DNA from: Henckelia pumila
Taxonomy: Eukaryota > Streptophyta > Magnoliopsida > Lamiales > Gesneriaceae
Direction: 5' to 3'
Assembly: GCF_033568475.1 (NCBI RefSeq)
Contig: NC_133123.1
Location: forward strand, 129,614,930 to 129,678,929
Length of the DNA: 64,000 bases
Below the pieces are notes generated by a model, which searched no databases, was not told the origin of the DNA, and saw only the letters and a program-made list of their open reading frames with translations. Below, piece after piece: positions 33,515-46,924 of this stretch (the first letter of the stretch is position 1; every line of letters begins with the position of its first letter). The translations under genes and the position numbers were made by a program.

Positions 33515-35592
33515 TGTAACGCCCTGCTTTTATCTTAAATGAGTTTATTTGAGTTAATCAGAGATTACAGAGTTCTCGAGCCGGTTTGATTTTGATCAGG
33601 GTCCTTTTTGCAAATTTTGGAAATTTCAGGGACTAAAACGCAAATATGGGATTTTATATATTATCTACACTTGTATTGACTTGGTCATTCATTCTTCATC
33701 TTCCTCCCAACCGAGAGACTCCATTGAAGCGCCCCTTTTGAGCTTTTGAGCTTTGTGATTTCATTCCGAGCTCGATCCGTCCGTTGGAATTTATTTCTGA
33801 AGGCAGATTAGTGATCACTGCAGTGAGAGCTCCGTTATACCATAAGTATTTCTTCGATCGGATATGTTTTGTTTTTCGGAGGTTGTTAGAATCGATTTAG
33901 ATTCTAGTATATTGTTTTTAGCGGAGTTCTGATCGTTTATTATCTGTCGGTTTTGAATTAGAGAGACGTTCGGAATTGTTACGATTTTTGGAAGCTATTT
34001 TCGAAAATCATGATTTTGAGATTTGTTGGGTTTGTCTTGTTGTTGTTGTATTAACATTGAATTGAGTTGATATCGGTATTGAACTGTTGTCTGCATTGCC
34101 GGTTTGTTCAGTTATAGCCGTTATGCCGTCGGTTTGAGTTTTGGAGTTTCGAACCGTTTTGAGTTATGAACTTGGCTTGAAAGTTGATCGTGGCTATTGA
34201 TTAATCATCTCTTGTATTCGTACAGATTCATTGAAGTTGTCGAGCCCTGTGTTAGCAGCATTGGATCGTCGAGAGTTGGACGAAGAACGGTAAAGAGATT
34301 TCCATGAACCGTTGATTGTTGTTTAGGTTGTATAGTTATTGATACAATCTTTTGTTGTAGCTTTCCAGAAGTTGGAACTACTACCTTGAAAGGTAAAAGC
34401 AGTCATCGTAGCGGGATAGCATACTCGGGACTGTTGGTTCTCAAGTTTCCCTTTTTAAATCACATATTGCATCGATACTTGTTCTAGCATGAGGAACTTG
34501 TATTTTGTTGATTGATTGAGTTTTGTTATGTGGCTTATGTTTATGTTTCTGTTATGCATTCATTTTGAGCCTACTTTGATTTCAGCGGGCAGAACCGCCC
34601 TTTTTGTTTAGACGTTTGGGAACTATGATTGAGTGGCCTAGGTTGTAGTATTTCGCCTAGTGCTAGCATACTCATTATGGTTGCTCAAAGTCTAGAGGAG
34701 TGGGATACGTGGCACCACCTCGATTGGGAGAGTCGGTGGGTTGTTACGTGATCTCATCCTCGGGATCCCAAAAGCACATGCAGCAATCCCTTGTTTATCA
34801 GAATCGATATCCTGGTTTTTAAAGACATGCATATCATTAACCTTGACTTGAATATGTTGTCTTGATAGCATGATGTTTATTCAATATTTGATATGTTGCT
34901 TTTACTGGGATTATCATTCTCACCGGTTATCCGGCTGTTGCTTTGTTTTGTATGTGTACTTGGCAACAGGTGGGGCAGGACCAAGTCAGAAGAGGCATGG
35001 TTAACATCAAGAGGGAGAGCTAGTAGTGAGACTCGGTTTAGAAGTCGTGTCAGCATGTCTACCTAGTGATATTGGAACATGTTTAGATATCGAACTTCAT
35101 CGTTATGTTGTTGTTGCATATCCTCTACTTTGAACAGTTGTTGAACTCCAGAATTTTATGTACTAGTTGGAAGAATTGATTTTGTATCAAGTAGTCGAGA
35201 TTATGTTGAATTTGGATGGATGCATGTTGTTATGAATATTGTTGGTTGAGTTGGTTAGCTTGCCCTGTTCTGATTTGTTTCTGCTGCCCAGGGTGCGCTC
35301 GATCCTAGGAAAAGCCAGGATCGAGCGCAGCCCCTGTTTTGTTTGAGGAAGAGGTTTCAGAAAAATGGTGCGCTTGATCCTGGCTTTTTGCCAAATCGAG
35401 CGCGGCACCTTAATTTTTCTCGGCAGAGAGTTGAGAGAACTGGTGCGCTCGATCCTGGCTTTTTGCCGGATCGAGCGCGACACTGTTCTCTTTAAAAAAA
35501 AAAAAAATTCTTTTATTGCTTTAACCTTTGGTTATTGTATGTCTTAGTGTTGTCTAATCCCAAGATTAGTTGTTTAGAACCGAGGTCTCACA
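33515..35592 (+). repeat. 5' LTR of gypsy element 2 (2078 bp)
   Basis: Starts TGTAACGCCCTGC and ends GGTCTCACA, followed after 5 nt by a primer site. It is almost identical to 40550-41706 over the shared 1.15 kb, so insertion was fairly recent. Confidence 0.9.
35295..35478. repeat. Three CpG-rich hairpins in the gypsy 2 LTR
   Basis: Hairpins at 35295-35328, 35370-35403 and 35445-35478, exactly 75 bp apart. Stems: GCGCTCGATCCT/AGGATCGAGCGC (perfect), a decayed copy (CGCTTGATC/AATCGAGCG), and GCGCTCGATCC plus GGC/GCC plus GGATCGAGCGC around a TTTTT loop. They lie 114-297 bp from the LTR 3' end, the same place as in gypsy 1 but with a different stem sequence. Confidence 0.95.
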
Positions 35593-35597
35593 TTAAG

Positions 35598-35609
35598 TGG
35601 TATCAGAGA
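35598..35609 (+). other. tRNA-Met primer-binding site of gypsy element 2
   Basis: TGGTATCAGAGA, five bases after the LTR end. Confidence 0.85.
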
Positions 35610-35895
35610 CGTTAAGATTCTTGGTCGAACTAGAGTGAGTGGGTAGATCGAGTCTGCATGTATTGGCTCCTCGCATGTGTTTGAATTATTTTATTGTGTA
35701 CTTAATTCCATGCGAGCATGCTTTATTGTTTGAGAATTATTTGAATTACATGGTTGTGTGATTTAAATTAATAAAGAATGATCTACTTGAGATATATATG
35801 TTTCTGTTATCGACTGGTATCCGGTATTCCAAGCGGTTGTAAGGGCACTGATTGTAGCGATTGAGATATCTCGTGTCCTAATCTTTGATTATCAG

Positions 35896-38800
35896 ATGGG
35901 TCCTCGTCGAGTGATAAACAGAAACACACCGCCAGTTATCCCTGCAACTGAGCAAGCTAGCACTGAAGTTGATCAGTTGGATGCTTCAGCAACGCCTATG
36001 GAAACCTTGCTGAAAAGGTTTCAGTCTTTCAATCCGCTGTTGTTGTTAGGTTCAGAAAATCCAGTTGAATGTGAAAGTTGGTTGGATGATATTGATCAGC
36101 TGTTCGATTCCATTGATTACACAGATGACCGCAGAATCAGGTTAGTCATTCATCAGCTACGTGGGGTTGCTAAGAGCTGGTGGATCATGACAGAAAACAA
36201 TAGAGAATAGAGGTACGGAAGTTACTTGGACTCTTTTTAAATCTGAATTCTATAAGTGATTTTTCCCTATCTCGTACCGTAAGGACAAGGGAGCAAAATT
36301 TGCCAATTTGAGACAAGGGAATCTGAACATCGAAGAGTACGTTGCCAAGTTTGATAGTCTGTTGCGTTTTGCACCACTAATTGCCGGAGATGAAGAAGCT
36401 AAGGCAGATCACTTCATAAATGGCTTGAATCCTGACATCTTCACTTTGGTGAACACTGCTAGGCCAGACAACTTTGCGGATGCCATGAATCACGCAAAGG
36501 GAGCAGAAGCAGGCTTGTGGAGGCAAAGAGGTAATCAGGTGGCACCTCAGCAGCAGAGGCAGTATCAGAACCAACCATCTCAGTATCAGAATCAGCCACC
36601 GCAGCATCAGAACCAGCAGCAAAGGTATGAAGGTGGAAACAGTGGGGGAAACAGAAAGGATCAGTACAAGGCAAGAGGTAAACAGTTCAAAAGACAGGGG
36701 AACAGTTCGTCCAGTTCCAGTGGTTCGAAGCAATTCGGTTCAGGACCGAGTTCTGGGTCATCATCCTTGTACTGCAGCAAGTGTGGAGGAAGACACTCAC
36801 CGAATCAGTGTGTGGGAGTCTTTGGCAATTGTAACACATGTCAACAACCGGAACACTTATCTAAGGTGTGCCCTCAACGTAACAGAGATAGAGCTCAGAG
36901 TGGGAGATCGTCAAGACCTGCAGTTCAGCCGGAGAGGCAGTCATCTGCAGTGCACTCTTTCCAGCCTCAACAGCAGAACAGACAGGGAGGTACTACCAGT
37001 GCAAATCAGCCTCCGAGACAGCAAGCACGAGTCTTTGCTCTGACAGAGGATCAGGCTCAAGCAGCACCTGACGATGTTATAGCAGGTAACTGTTCGATTT
37101 TCGGTTATTCTGCTCATGTCTTGATAGATACAGGTGCTTCCCATTATTTTATCTCTGAAAAATTCGTATTATTGCATGCTTTGCCAACTGAATTGTTGCC
37201 TACAGTAGTAGCTGTTACTTCACCTTTGGGTGGAGGAATTGTTTCTGTCAGATTAGTCAGGAGCTGTGAACTGTGTTTTGAAGGAAATTTGTTAGAATTT
37301 GACTGTATTGTACTTGGACTGTCAGATTTTGATTGTATTGTCGGAATAGACCAAGTACAGGGCGACAGTCGATTGTTTCCAGAAAGTTGTCAGGTTCAGA
37401 CATGAAAAGGCAGACGAGTGGAAATTCTTTGGTAAGGGTTCTCGATCTAGAATTCCTTTGATTTCAGTGTTATCTATGACTCGTTTGCTACAGAGAGGTG
37501 CAGAAGGATTTTTGGTTTATGCGGTTGATGTACTGAAATCTAGCCCAGCTCTGGTAGATTTACCGGTGGTTAGAGAATTTGCTGATGTGTTCCCGGAAGA
37601 TGTTCCTGGTTTGCCACCTATTCGAGAAATCGAATTCAGCATTGACTTAGTGCTAGGTACTCAACCTATTTTAAAATCTCCTTATCGTATGGCACTTGTT
37701 GAATTGAGAGAGTTGAAGGAGCAGCTTGAGGATTTGATTGCCAAGGGATACATCAGACCTAGTGTATCGCCTTGGGGTGCTCATGTTCTATTCGTTTGGA
37801 AGAAGGATGGTTCTATGCGACTCTGTATTGACTACCGCCAATTGAATCAGGCTACAGTCAAGAACAGGTATCCTTTACCCAGAATAGATGACCTTTTTGA
37901 TCAACTGCAGGGTTCTTCTGTCTACTCTAAGATTGATCTGAGGTCAGGTTATCACCAGTTGAGAGTGCGAGAGGAAGACGTTCCTAAGACCGCATTCAGG
38001 ACGAGGTATGGTCACTTTGAGTTTATAGTCATGCCATTTGGTTTGACCAACGCTCCAGCGGTTTTTATGTGTTTGATGAACCGTATCTTTCAGCGCTATT
38101 TAGATGAGTTCGTCATTATCTTTATCGATGATATTCTTATCTACTCGAAGAACCGTACTGACCATGCATAGCACTTGAGGACCGTACTGCAGATTTTGCG
38201 AGTTGAGCAGTTGTTTGCCAAGCTGTCTAAGTGTGAATTCTGGTTGGATCGAGTTGTCTTTCTCGGTCACATTATTTCTGAAGATGGGATTTCTGTCAAT
38301 CCCAGCAAGATTGAAGCGGTTATGAATTGGCCTAGACCTACATCAGTACCTGAGATCCGAAGCTTCATGGGTTTAGCTGGTTATTACCGTCGTTTCATCG
38401 AGGGTTTCTTGTCTATTGCCAAGCCAATTACCCAGCTAACTCAGAAGAATGCGCCTTTTATTTGGACTCCAGATTGTGAGGCTAGCTTTGTTGATCTAAA
38501 GAGGAGACTGACCAGTGCTCCAATTCTTTCTATTCTGAAGGGTACTGGAGGTTTCACAGTCTATTGTGATGCTTCTAACCGAGGCTTGGGTTGTGTTCTT
38601 ATGCAGCATAAGCATGTGATAGTGTATGCATCGAGACAGCTGAAACCGCACGAGACCCGTTATCCGGTTCACGATCTTGAACTAGCTGCGATCGTCTTTG
38701 CTCTAAAGATCTGGCGTCACTATCTTTATGGTGAGTCTTTCGAGATCTTTTCTGACCATAAGAGCCTTAAGTACTTGTTTTCCCAGGAGGAGCTGAATAT

Positions 38801-40451
38801 GAGACAGAGAAGATGGTTAGATCTGTTGAAAGATTTTGACTGTGAAATCAATTATTATCCCGGGAAGTCAAACGCAGTTGCAGATGCGTTGAGTCGAAAG
38901 CTGTGTTCTTTATCTCTTTCTACTATTGGTGTTTCTCAGTTGATCGATGATTGTTGCACTTCTGGTTTAGAGTTTGAAACAGATAGGGAGACTATCAGAG
39001 TGTTTGCTATTCAGGCCGAACCGGAGTTGTTTGTTGCAATCAGAGAAGCACAGAAGTCTGAGCCGAGCATTCAGGTTTCAGTAGAGAAAGTCAGATCTGG
39101 GCATCAGTCTGAATTCCAGGTTATAGATGACGTCTTGTTTGTGAATAACCGTCTCATTGTGCCAGATATTGTGGATTTGAGACAGCGTATTCTCCGAGAG
39201 GCTCATTGCAGTCGGTTCAGTATTCATCCTGGAGGTCGTAAGATGTACAACGATCTGAAGAGTCAGTTTTGGTGGAAGAGAATGAAGAGCGACATAGCAA
39301 GGTTTGTATCTCGGTGTTTGAATTGTCAGCAGGTGAAAGCAGAGCGGAAGCGACCAGGAGGTCTTTTGCACAGCCTATCTGTTCCTGAATGGAAATGGGA
39401 TCACATTTCTATGGATTTCGTCACGAAGCTACCATGATCCGTTCGAGGATGCGATGCTATTTGGGTAGTGATCGACCGATTGACGAAGTCTGCTTGTTTT
39501 ATTCCGTACAAGATGACGTATCGTCATGATCAGATGGCTGAGTTGTATGTTAGCAATGTTGTGAGATTGCATGGTGTGCCGAAGTCGATCGTTTCAAACA
39601 GAGATCCTAGATTCACTTCGCACTTCTGGCATAGTCTTCAGGAGGCACTTGGTACTCGATTGCATCTGAGTACAGCTTATCATCCTCAGATAGATGGACA
39701 GTCAGAGCGGACTATCCAGACGTTAGAGGATATGCTGCGAGCGGTGGTGCTAGACTTTGGCACTAGTTGGCAGGATTCTTTGCCTCTTGTCGAGTTTTCT
39801 TACAACAACAGCTTCCAAGCGAGTATCGGTATGGCGCCTTTTGAGGCTTTGTATGGCAAGAAGTGCCGATCTCTGCTGTTTTGGGATGATTTGTCCGAGT
39901 CACCAGATTTGGGGCCGGAAATGCTTCGAGATATGGCATAGCAGGTTAAGATCATTCAGACCAGAATGAAGTCAGCTTAAGATAGACAGGCGAAGTATGC
40001 GAATGTCAGACGTAGACCTCTGAGTTTCGAGCAGGGAGACCGTGTTTTTCTTAAGATTTCTCCGTTCAGAGGCACTGTCAGATTCGGTAAGAGAGGGAAG
40101 TTATCTCCGAGATTCATCGGGCCGTACGAGATTCTCAAAAAGATAGGCGATCTTGCTTACAGACTTGCACTTCCTCCGTCTTTATCTGGTATTCACGATG
40201 TTTTTCACGTCTCTATGCTGCGAAAGTATCATCCAGATCATTCTCATATCCTTCAGCCTGACGAAGCCTAGTTAGACGAGACGCTGAGCTATTTTGAACG
40301 ACCGATTCAGATCCTTGATCGGAAAGAAAAGCAACTCAGAGCCAAGTTGATTCCGTTGGTGAAAGTGCAGTGGAGCCAACACGGAGTCGAGGAAGCGACT
40401 TGGGAGGCAGAATCTGACATGAGACAGCGTTTTCTAGATTTATTCGAATGA
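35896..40451 (+). pseudogene. Gag-pol of gypsy element 2
   Basis: Start ATG at 35896 (MGPRRVINRNTPP). Gag core: GSENPVECESWLDDIDQLF and LRGVAKSWW; frame shift near 36208 and TGA near 36258; resumes AKFANLRQGNLNIEEYVAKF. Zinc knuckle CNTCQQPEHLSKVC (36832-36873). Protease VLIDTGASHYF (37118-37150). Frame shift near 37350. [35 protein letters not shown] and the catalytic FIDDILIYS (38120-38146); TAG at 38169. RNase [14 protein letters not shown] and [11 protein letters not shown]. Integrase: [11 protein letters not shown] with CLNCQQVK, then [12 protein letters not shown] near 39435, VSNRDPRFTS (SDRD in gypsy 1) and DGQSERTIQTLEDM. Chromodomain-like end VKVQWSQHGVEEATWE. Further stops lie near 39939, 39978 and 40269. 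All enzymatic motifs are recognisable but no full frame survives. Confidence 0.9.
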
Positions 40452-40537
40452 CGTGAGTTCTTCTTACTGTCTTTAGTTCTTTATTCTATCTTATGAGTTG
40501 TGGTTCTCGTTGATTTCGAGGACGAAATCTTTTCTTA

Positions 40538-40549
40538 GTGGGGGAGAAT
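40538..40549 (+). other. Polypurine tract of gypsy element 2
   Basis: AGTGGGGGAGAAT directly before the 3' LTR, downstream of TTTCGAGGACGAAATC. Confidence 0.9.
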
Positions 40550-41706
40550 TGTAACGCCCTGCTTTTATCTTAAATGAGTTTATTTGAGTTAATCAGAGAT
40601 TACAGAGTTCTCGAGCCGGTTTGATTTTGATCAGGGTCCTTTTTGCAAATTTTGGAAATTTCAGGGACTAAAATGCAAATATGGGATTTTATATATTATC
40701 TACACTTGTATTGACTTGGTCATTCATTTTTCATCTTCCTCCCAACCGAGAGACTCCATTGAAGCGCCCCTTTTGAGCTTTTGAGCTTTGTGATTTCATT
40801 CCAAGCTCGATCCGTCCGTTGGAATTTATTTCTGAAGGCAGATTAGTGATCACTGCAGTGAGAGCTCCGTTATACCGTAAGTATTTCTCCGATCGGATAT
40901 GTTTTGTTTTTCGGAGGTTGTTAGAATCGATTTAGATTCTAGTATGTTGTTCTTAGAGGAGTTCTGATCGTTTATTATCTGTCGGTTTTGAATTAGAGCG
41001 ACGTTCGGAATTGTTACGATTTTTGGAAGCTATTTTCGAAAATCATGATTTTGAGATTTGTTGGGTTTGTCTTGTTGTTGTTGTATTAGCATTTAATTGA
41101 GTTGATATCGGTATTGAACTGCTGTCTGCATTGCTGGTTTGTTCAGTTATAGCCGTTATACCGTCGGTTTGAGTTTTGGAGTTTCGAACCGTTTTGAGTT
41201 ATGAACTTGGCTTGAAAGTTGATCGTGGCTATTGATCAATCATCTCTTGTATTCGTACAGATTCGTTGAAGTTGTCGAGCCCTGTGTTAGCAGCATTGGA
41301 TCGTCAAGAGTTGGACGAAGAACGGTAAAGAGATTTCCATGAACCGTTGATTGTTGTTTAGGTTGTATAGTTATTGATATAATCTTTTGTTGTAGCTTTT
41401 CAGAAGTTGGAACTACTGCCTTGAAAGGTAAAAGCAGTCATCGTAGCGGGATAACATACTCGGGACTATTGGTTCTCGAGTTTCCCTTTTTAAATCACAT
41501 ATTGCATCGATACTTGTTCTAGCATGAGGAACTTGTATTTTTTTGATTGAGTGAGTTTTGTTATGTGTCTTATGATTATGTTTCTGTTATGCATTCATCT
41601 TGAGCCTACTTTGATTTCAACGGGCAGAACCGCCCTTTTTGTTTAGACGTTTGGGAACTATGATTGAGTGGCCTAGGTTGTAGTATTTCTCCTAGTGCTA
41701 GCATAC
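40550..41706 (+). repeat. 3' LTR of gypsy element 2, truncated
   Basis: Matches 33515-34671 with few differences and stops at GCTAGCATACTC. There the sequence changes abruptly to the RNase H region of copia 2 copy A. About 920 bp of LTR, including the hairpin region, are missing. Confidence 0.9.
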
Positions 41707-44700
41707 TCGAGTCATCCACGTCACTTTGAAAGCTAGAGTCGGTATAGCCTTCCAATTTTAGTTCTCTTCCTTCATATACCATGAACATATTCTTAGTCCT
41801 TTGTAAGTACTTAAGAATGTCCTTCACGGCTTTCCAATGCATTTGACCAGGATTAGCTTGATATCTGCTCATGACACTCAGAGCAAATGCTACATCCGGT
41901 CTGGTAGATATCATCCCATACATGATACTACCTATGGCTGACGCATATGGTACATGTGTCATTTTCTCTATCTCTTCATCAGTCTTGGGACACATAGACT
42001 TGGATAGAGAAACTCCATGACACATGGGTAGATGTCCTCTCTTGGACCCATCCATTGAAAACCGTTTCAATATGGTGTCGATGTAGGTTGCTTGAGTGAG
42101 TCCTATCATTCTCTTAGATCTATCTCTATAGATCTGTATCCCTAGAATATAGGATGCCTCACCCAAATCCTTCATCGAGAATCTACCTGATAACCATATC
42201 TTTGTTGACTGCAACATCCCTACATCATTCCCAATGAGTAGGATGTCATCAACATAAAGTACTAAGAATGTCACATCATCCTTAACTACTTTCTTGTACA
42301 CGCATGGTTCCTCCGGGTTCTTGATAAAACCAAAATCCTTTATTGTTTCATCAAATTTCTGGTTCCAACTTTTTGATGCTTGTTTGGGACCATAGATCGA
42401 TCTCTGAAGCTTGCATACCTTATGCTCGCTTCCCATGGATGTGTATCCCTCAGGCTGCGTCATATAGATCTCTTCCTTAATGTTTCCATTAAGAAATGCA
42501 GTCTTCACATCCATTTGCCATATCTCATAGTCATACCAAGCAGCTATGGCAATAAGGATTCTTATGGACTTGAACATTGCAACTGGTGAAAAGGTTTCAT
42601 CATAGTCAACTCCTTGTCTTTGAGTATAACCTTTCGCCACCAATCGCGCCTTGTAGGTCAATACCTTACCATCAGGCCCAAGCTTTCTCTTGTAGATCCA
42701 TTTACACCCTATTGGAACAATTCCATCGGGAGGATCTACTAAAGACCAAACTTGGTTTGTATGCATCGAATCTATTTCCGACTGCATAGCTTCAAGCCAT
42801 AAATTTGAATCCGCATCAGAAATTGCTTCCTTGAAGTTTCTTGGATCACATCCAACATCGGGTTCATCTTGATCCCCTTCAAGAAGAAGACCATATCGAA
42901 TAGGAGGTCTAGAAGTCCTCTCGGATCTTCTAGGTATAGGCGTGTCTATCAATGGTTCCTGAGGTGTAGGATCGTTATTTTGTATTTCAGGTTCTTCTCG
43001 AATTTCTTCGAGTTCCATCATTTCGCCTTTCTTATCCAATAAGAACTCCTTCTCCAAGAAGGTGGCATTCCTTGAAACAAACACCTTTGTTTCAGCAGGA
43101 TGATAGAAATAATATCCGATTGAATTCTTCGGATACCCTACAAAATAACATAAGGTGGATCGACTATCCAACTTATCTCCCACTGTCTGCTTCACGTATG
43201 CAGGACATCCCCAAATCCTCAAGTACGAATACTTAGGAGCTTTGCCATTCCATAACTCGTATGGTGTTTTATCCTTTGCTTTAGTGTGGACGTTGTTCAA
43301 CAACAACACCGTCGTTTCAAGCGCATAGCCCCAAAACGAAGGTGGAAGCTCAGTGAAGCTCATCATGGATCGAACCATGTCCAACAAAGTTCGATTACGA
43401 CGCTCCGATACACCATTCAGCTGAGGTGTCATAGGAGGAGTCCACTGAGAGAGAATCCCATTCTCTTTCAGATAGTCCAAAAACTCGGTACTCAAGTATT
43501 CTCCACCTCGATCCGATCGAAGTGTTTTAATACTTTTACCTAGCTTGTTTTCTACTTCAGCCTTGAATTCTTTGAACTTATCAAATGCTTCAGACTTATA
43601 TTTCATTAAATATAAATACCCATACCTTGAATAATCATCAGTAAAGGTAATGAAGTAAGTGTGGCCAAATTGAGTACCAATTCTAAATGGACCACAAACA
43701 TCTGTATGGATCAAATCCAACAGATTTTGTCTACGCTCAGGTTTCCCCTTAAAAGGAGATTTAGTCATTTTTCCTTTCAGGCAGGATTCACAAGTAGGTA
43801 GAGAGTTAATATCAGACATATCAATCATGCCCTCTCCCACTAGCTTGTTCATCCTCCTTGAGGAAATATGACCTAGCCTAGCATGCCAAAGGTTTGCCGG
43901 GTTTTGACTATCGATTTTCCTTTTGTTCGTTGTTACCGGTTTATCAACATAATTTATTGGAACGTCTTTTAATTTTAAGTTATATAGATCGTTTTCAAGT
44001 TGTCCATTTCCAATCAAACATTCATTCTTGTAAATATTGCAAATCTCATTCACAAAATTGCAAGAATAACCATCTCTATCAAGCATAGAAATAGAAATAA
44101 TGTTTTTAATCAAATCTGGAACAAATAAAACATCTCTCAAAAGTAACTTAAAATCGTTCTGTAAAATTAAATAAACGTCTCCTATAGCTTTAGCTTCAAC
44201 TCTAGAACTATTTCCGAGCCTCAGCTGGGTCTCACCCATTCTAAGCCTGCGACTTCTTGTCATCACCTGCAAATCATTGCAAATGCGAGATCCACATCCG
44301 GTATCCAATACCCAAGAAGTAGTATTAAGTGAAACATTTATTTCAATATAGAACATACCCTTCGCAGTTCGCAACTGCTCTAGATATTCCTTGCAGTTAC
44401 GTTTCCAATGACCGGGCTTCTTGCAGTAATGACAAACATCCTTGGACTTTTCCATGTTTGAAGCCTTTGTCTTGTACTTCTTCTCGGGTTCGGTTTTCTT
44501 GGGTGGGGCAGAACGTTTCTTACCCTTTGCACTTGGCCCCTTCTTAGCTGAAGAAGAGGAGCCCACCAAGAAAGCCGGTTTATCCTTCTTTAAAGTGGAT
44601 TCATATGTTACAAGCATATTGACCATCTCTTCAAGGGAGACCTCTATCTTGTTCATATTGAAATTCACCACAAATCCGTCAAACGAAGAAGGAAGAGATA

Positions 44701-45187
44701 GAAGTAATAAGTCCACGTTGAGTTCATGCTCCAACACCAAATCAAGCCTTACCAACTTTTGTATGAGCCAAATCACTCGTACCCCATGATCACGGACCGA
44801 AGTCCCTTCATGCATGCGACACGTCATTAGCTCTTTTACAGTAGCGAACCTTTCAGCTCTCGATTGAGCCCCAAAAAGTTTCTTGAGTTGTACGTGAATG
44901 TCAGCAGCATTCACGGTATCCTCAAATCGCCTCTGGAGTTCATCAGAGATCGAGGCTTGCATATAGCATTTGGCCTTGATATCATGGTCCCACCATGTAT
45001 CAAGTTTGGCCAACTCTTCCGGACTTACATCAGCTGGTGCTTCCTTCGGAGGAGATTTTTCTAACACGTAGAGCATCTTCTCCGAAGTCAAGACAATCTT
45101 CAACTTACGGAACCATTCCGTATAGTTTGCGCCAGTCAGTTTGTTTTGTTGGAGAATTGAAACATGTGGATTACGAAGATTCATCAT
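41707..45187 (-). CDS. Copia 2 copy A polyprotein, gag-protease-integrase-RT, C-truncated
   Basis: Open for about 1160 codons. The start is one of two adjacent ATGs (45187 or 45184; MMNLRNPHVS); an upstream in-frame ATG at 45214 is unlikely because copy D has only the later one. Counting from 45214: gag about 20-215, zinc knuckle CHYCKKPGHWKRNC 261-274, protease DTG 304-306, integrase zinc motif His444/His449/Cys475/Cys478, catalytic Asp505, Asp568 and Glu604 (D-35-E), RT YVDD 987-990. RNase H starts at TDSSFQSDVDDS, where the gene is cut. The frame then runs about 34 more codons through antisense gypsy 2 LTR to a stop at 41606. An intact RT catalytic motif and integrase triad suggest recent activity, but without RNase H or 3' LTR this copy cannot move alone. 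Confidence 0.9.
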
Positions 45188-45189
45188 AA

Positions 45190-46924
45190 TGATATACTGA
45201 GATGAAACAGACAATTATCGATGATTTTTTAATTAATTTACTAAGACATAAAATAGGCGAAATTTATTTTATGAATCTCACTCCCACTATTTTAACGATT
45301 TCACTACCCTCTAGTGAAAACGGGAAACTGTTTTCCTTAGTGAGAACATGGAGTCTAATTGACAAACTATGGTCCCGAATAATATCAGCCAACCATAATT
45401 TTCAAAAGGTAGAGCCCAATTGCTTCCAAAGCAACATCCACGTTTTTACCTCATGTCCAATAAGGGCACAATAATATGACGCCGTTTATTGTGACATGTC
45501 AAGATGACCCATCAATATTAAGTTGTGATGGACGGTCGCCATGTGGATCCCCCAATAATATGAGCCGATCCCATGGGAGTTCCACCCAACTTACAACATG
45601 TGTCGATCCAATGTACAGCTTTCCGACGAACGGGCTCCCCCAATAATATGAGCCGGACCGTATCCGCGGGTAGCATCTCATACATTTGTCGTTGATGGAA
45701 GGTAGGAACATTTAAAAAATTTTAAATTTCCTTTATTTATCTTGATATCAATTTTAAATCATATTTAAAATGAGGGATTTTAATTTTGAAAATTTGTCTC
45801 ATCATTTTTAAAAATTTGTATGCTTGCGGGATTCATACAATTTAGTTTAAAACATGCATACAACAATAATATCATATATTATATAGGATGATCGATTTCA
45901 TTTCTAATCGACCCGCGGTTGCCAATCACAAGTCTTAGTCCAATCCTAGGTAATATGCAGGTATGCAATGCAATCCTATTACATTGTCTTTCCAATTTAC
46001 ATTTCTTCTGTCTTTATTGTCTGCTGGGCCCACCTCCGTCTTCAAATATTCATCTCCCACTAAGTCTAATGTATTTACAATAAATAACCATGACAAGTAG
46101 GGGATACATTTCAAGGGTTGGGAACGGGCCATAAACCAGGCCCACTTTTATTACATATGACAATTCATATTGGGCAATAAACCAGGCTCATTAATAAAAC
46201 CAACAACAATACAAACAAATGTAAATTCCTAACATACACCTACAAAATTGGTCATGGCAATCGATCATCCTTATCCAATAACATTTAATTCAAAATTATT
46301 TTATTGGATAACATGCAATGACAATTTAAAATAAAAGGATAAAATCATATTCTATATATAAAATCTTATTTTACATACAAAATCATATTTTATCTTTTTA
46401 TCAAATAAAATCATATTTTACATATAAAATCCAATTTTATACATAAAATCATATTTTACTCAATATTTCCATAAGATCATATCTTATCATCAATTGTACC
46501 AAAAATAATTAATTTCATAAAATCTGATTTAACGGATAAAATCTATAAATTTTCCAAAAATTCAAATTTATCCAAAATCAATTTTAAAATTTTCGGACTC
46601 GAACAATTCGATCCGACGCCTCGTGGACCAATCAAAAACAATTTTTAATCAGACCAAAAATAGAATTTTAACATATTAAATTTTAATTTTAAAATTAAAA
46701 ATTAATTTTTCGCGGGCCACCCGGGACGTTCCCGGGCTGCCCGCGCCCCAAAACGGGCTCGGGCCGGGCAGCCTGGCTGCCCCTAGGGCAGCGATCCAAT
46801 CTCTGCCCGTGTTTTTGCCCGAAAAAATTTTTAATTTAAAAAAAATTTATTTTGTTTCAAAAACCGAGGCTAAAAATTTTTTTTGTACAATCGATTAATT
46901 TAATCGCTTGATCTGAGCAACCTG
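45190..46924 (-). other. Long 5' leader of copy A
   Basis: About 1.7 kb of untranslated leader between primer site and gag. It contains three TATTGGGG-type units (45462-45660), an ATAAAATATGATTTTAT array (about 46310-46520) and a GC-rich hairpin zone (about 46710-46825). The same elements occur in copy D. Confidence 0.7.

Larger units (their letters stand above)
33515..41706 (+). mobile_element. Gypsy element 2 (plus), inserted in gypsy 1 integrase
   Basis: Nearly complete Ty3/gypsy element with 5' LTR, primer site, gag-pol relic, purine tract and the first 1157 bp of the 3' LTR. It cuts the gypsy 1 integrase after CAAACCAGGCG. The 3' LTR is truncated at 41706 by junction with copia 2 copy A, so the right-hand target duplication is lost. 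It belongs to the same lineage as gypsy 1: the [15 protein letters not shown] block and the LTR start TGTAACGCCC are shared. Confidence 0.9.

Noticed and set aside
42380..42789. Plus-strand frames across copy A
   Set aside because: Antisense shadows of the copia polyprotein, repeated identically opposite copies B, C and E.
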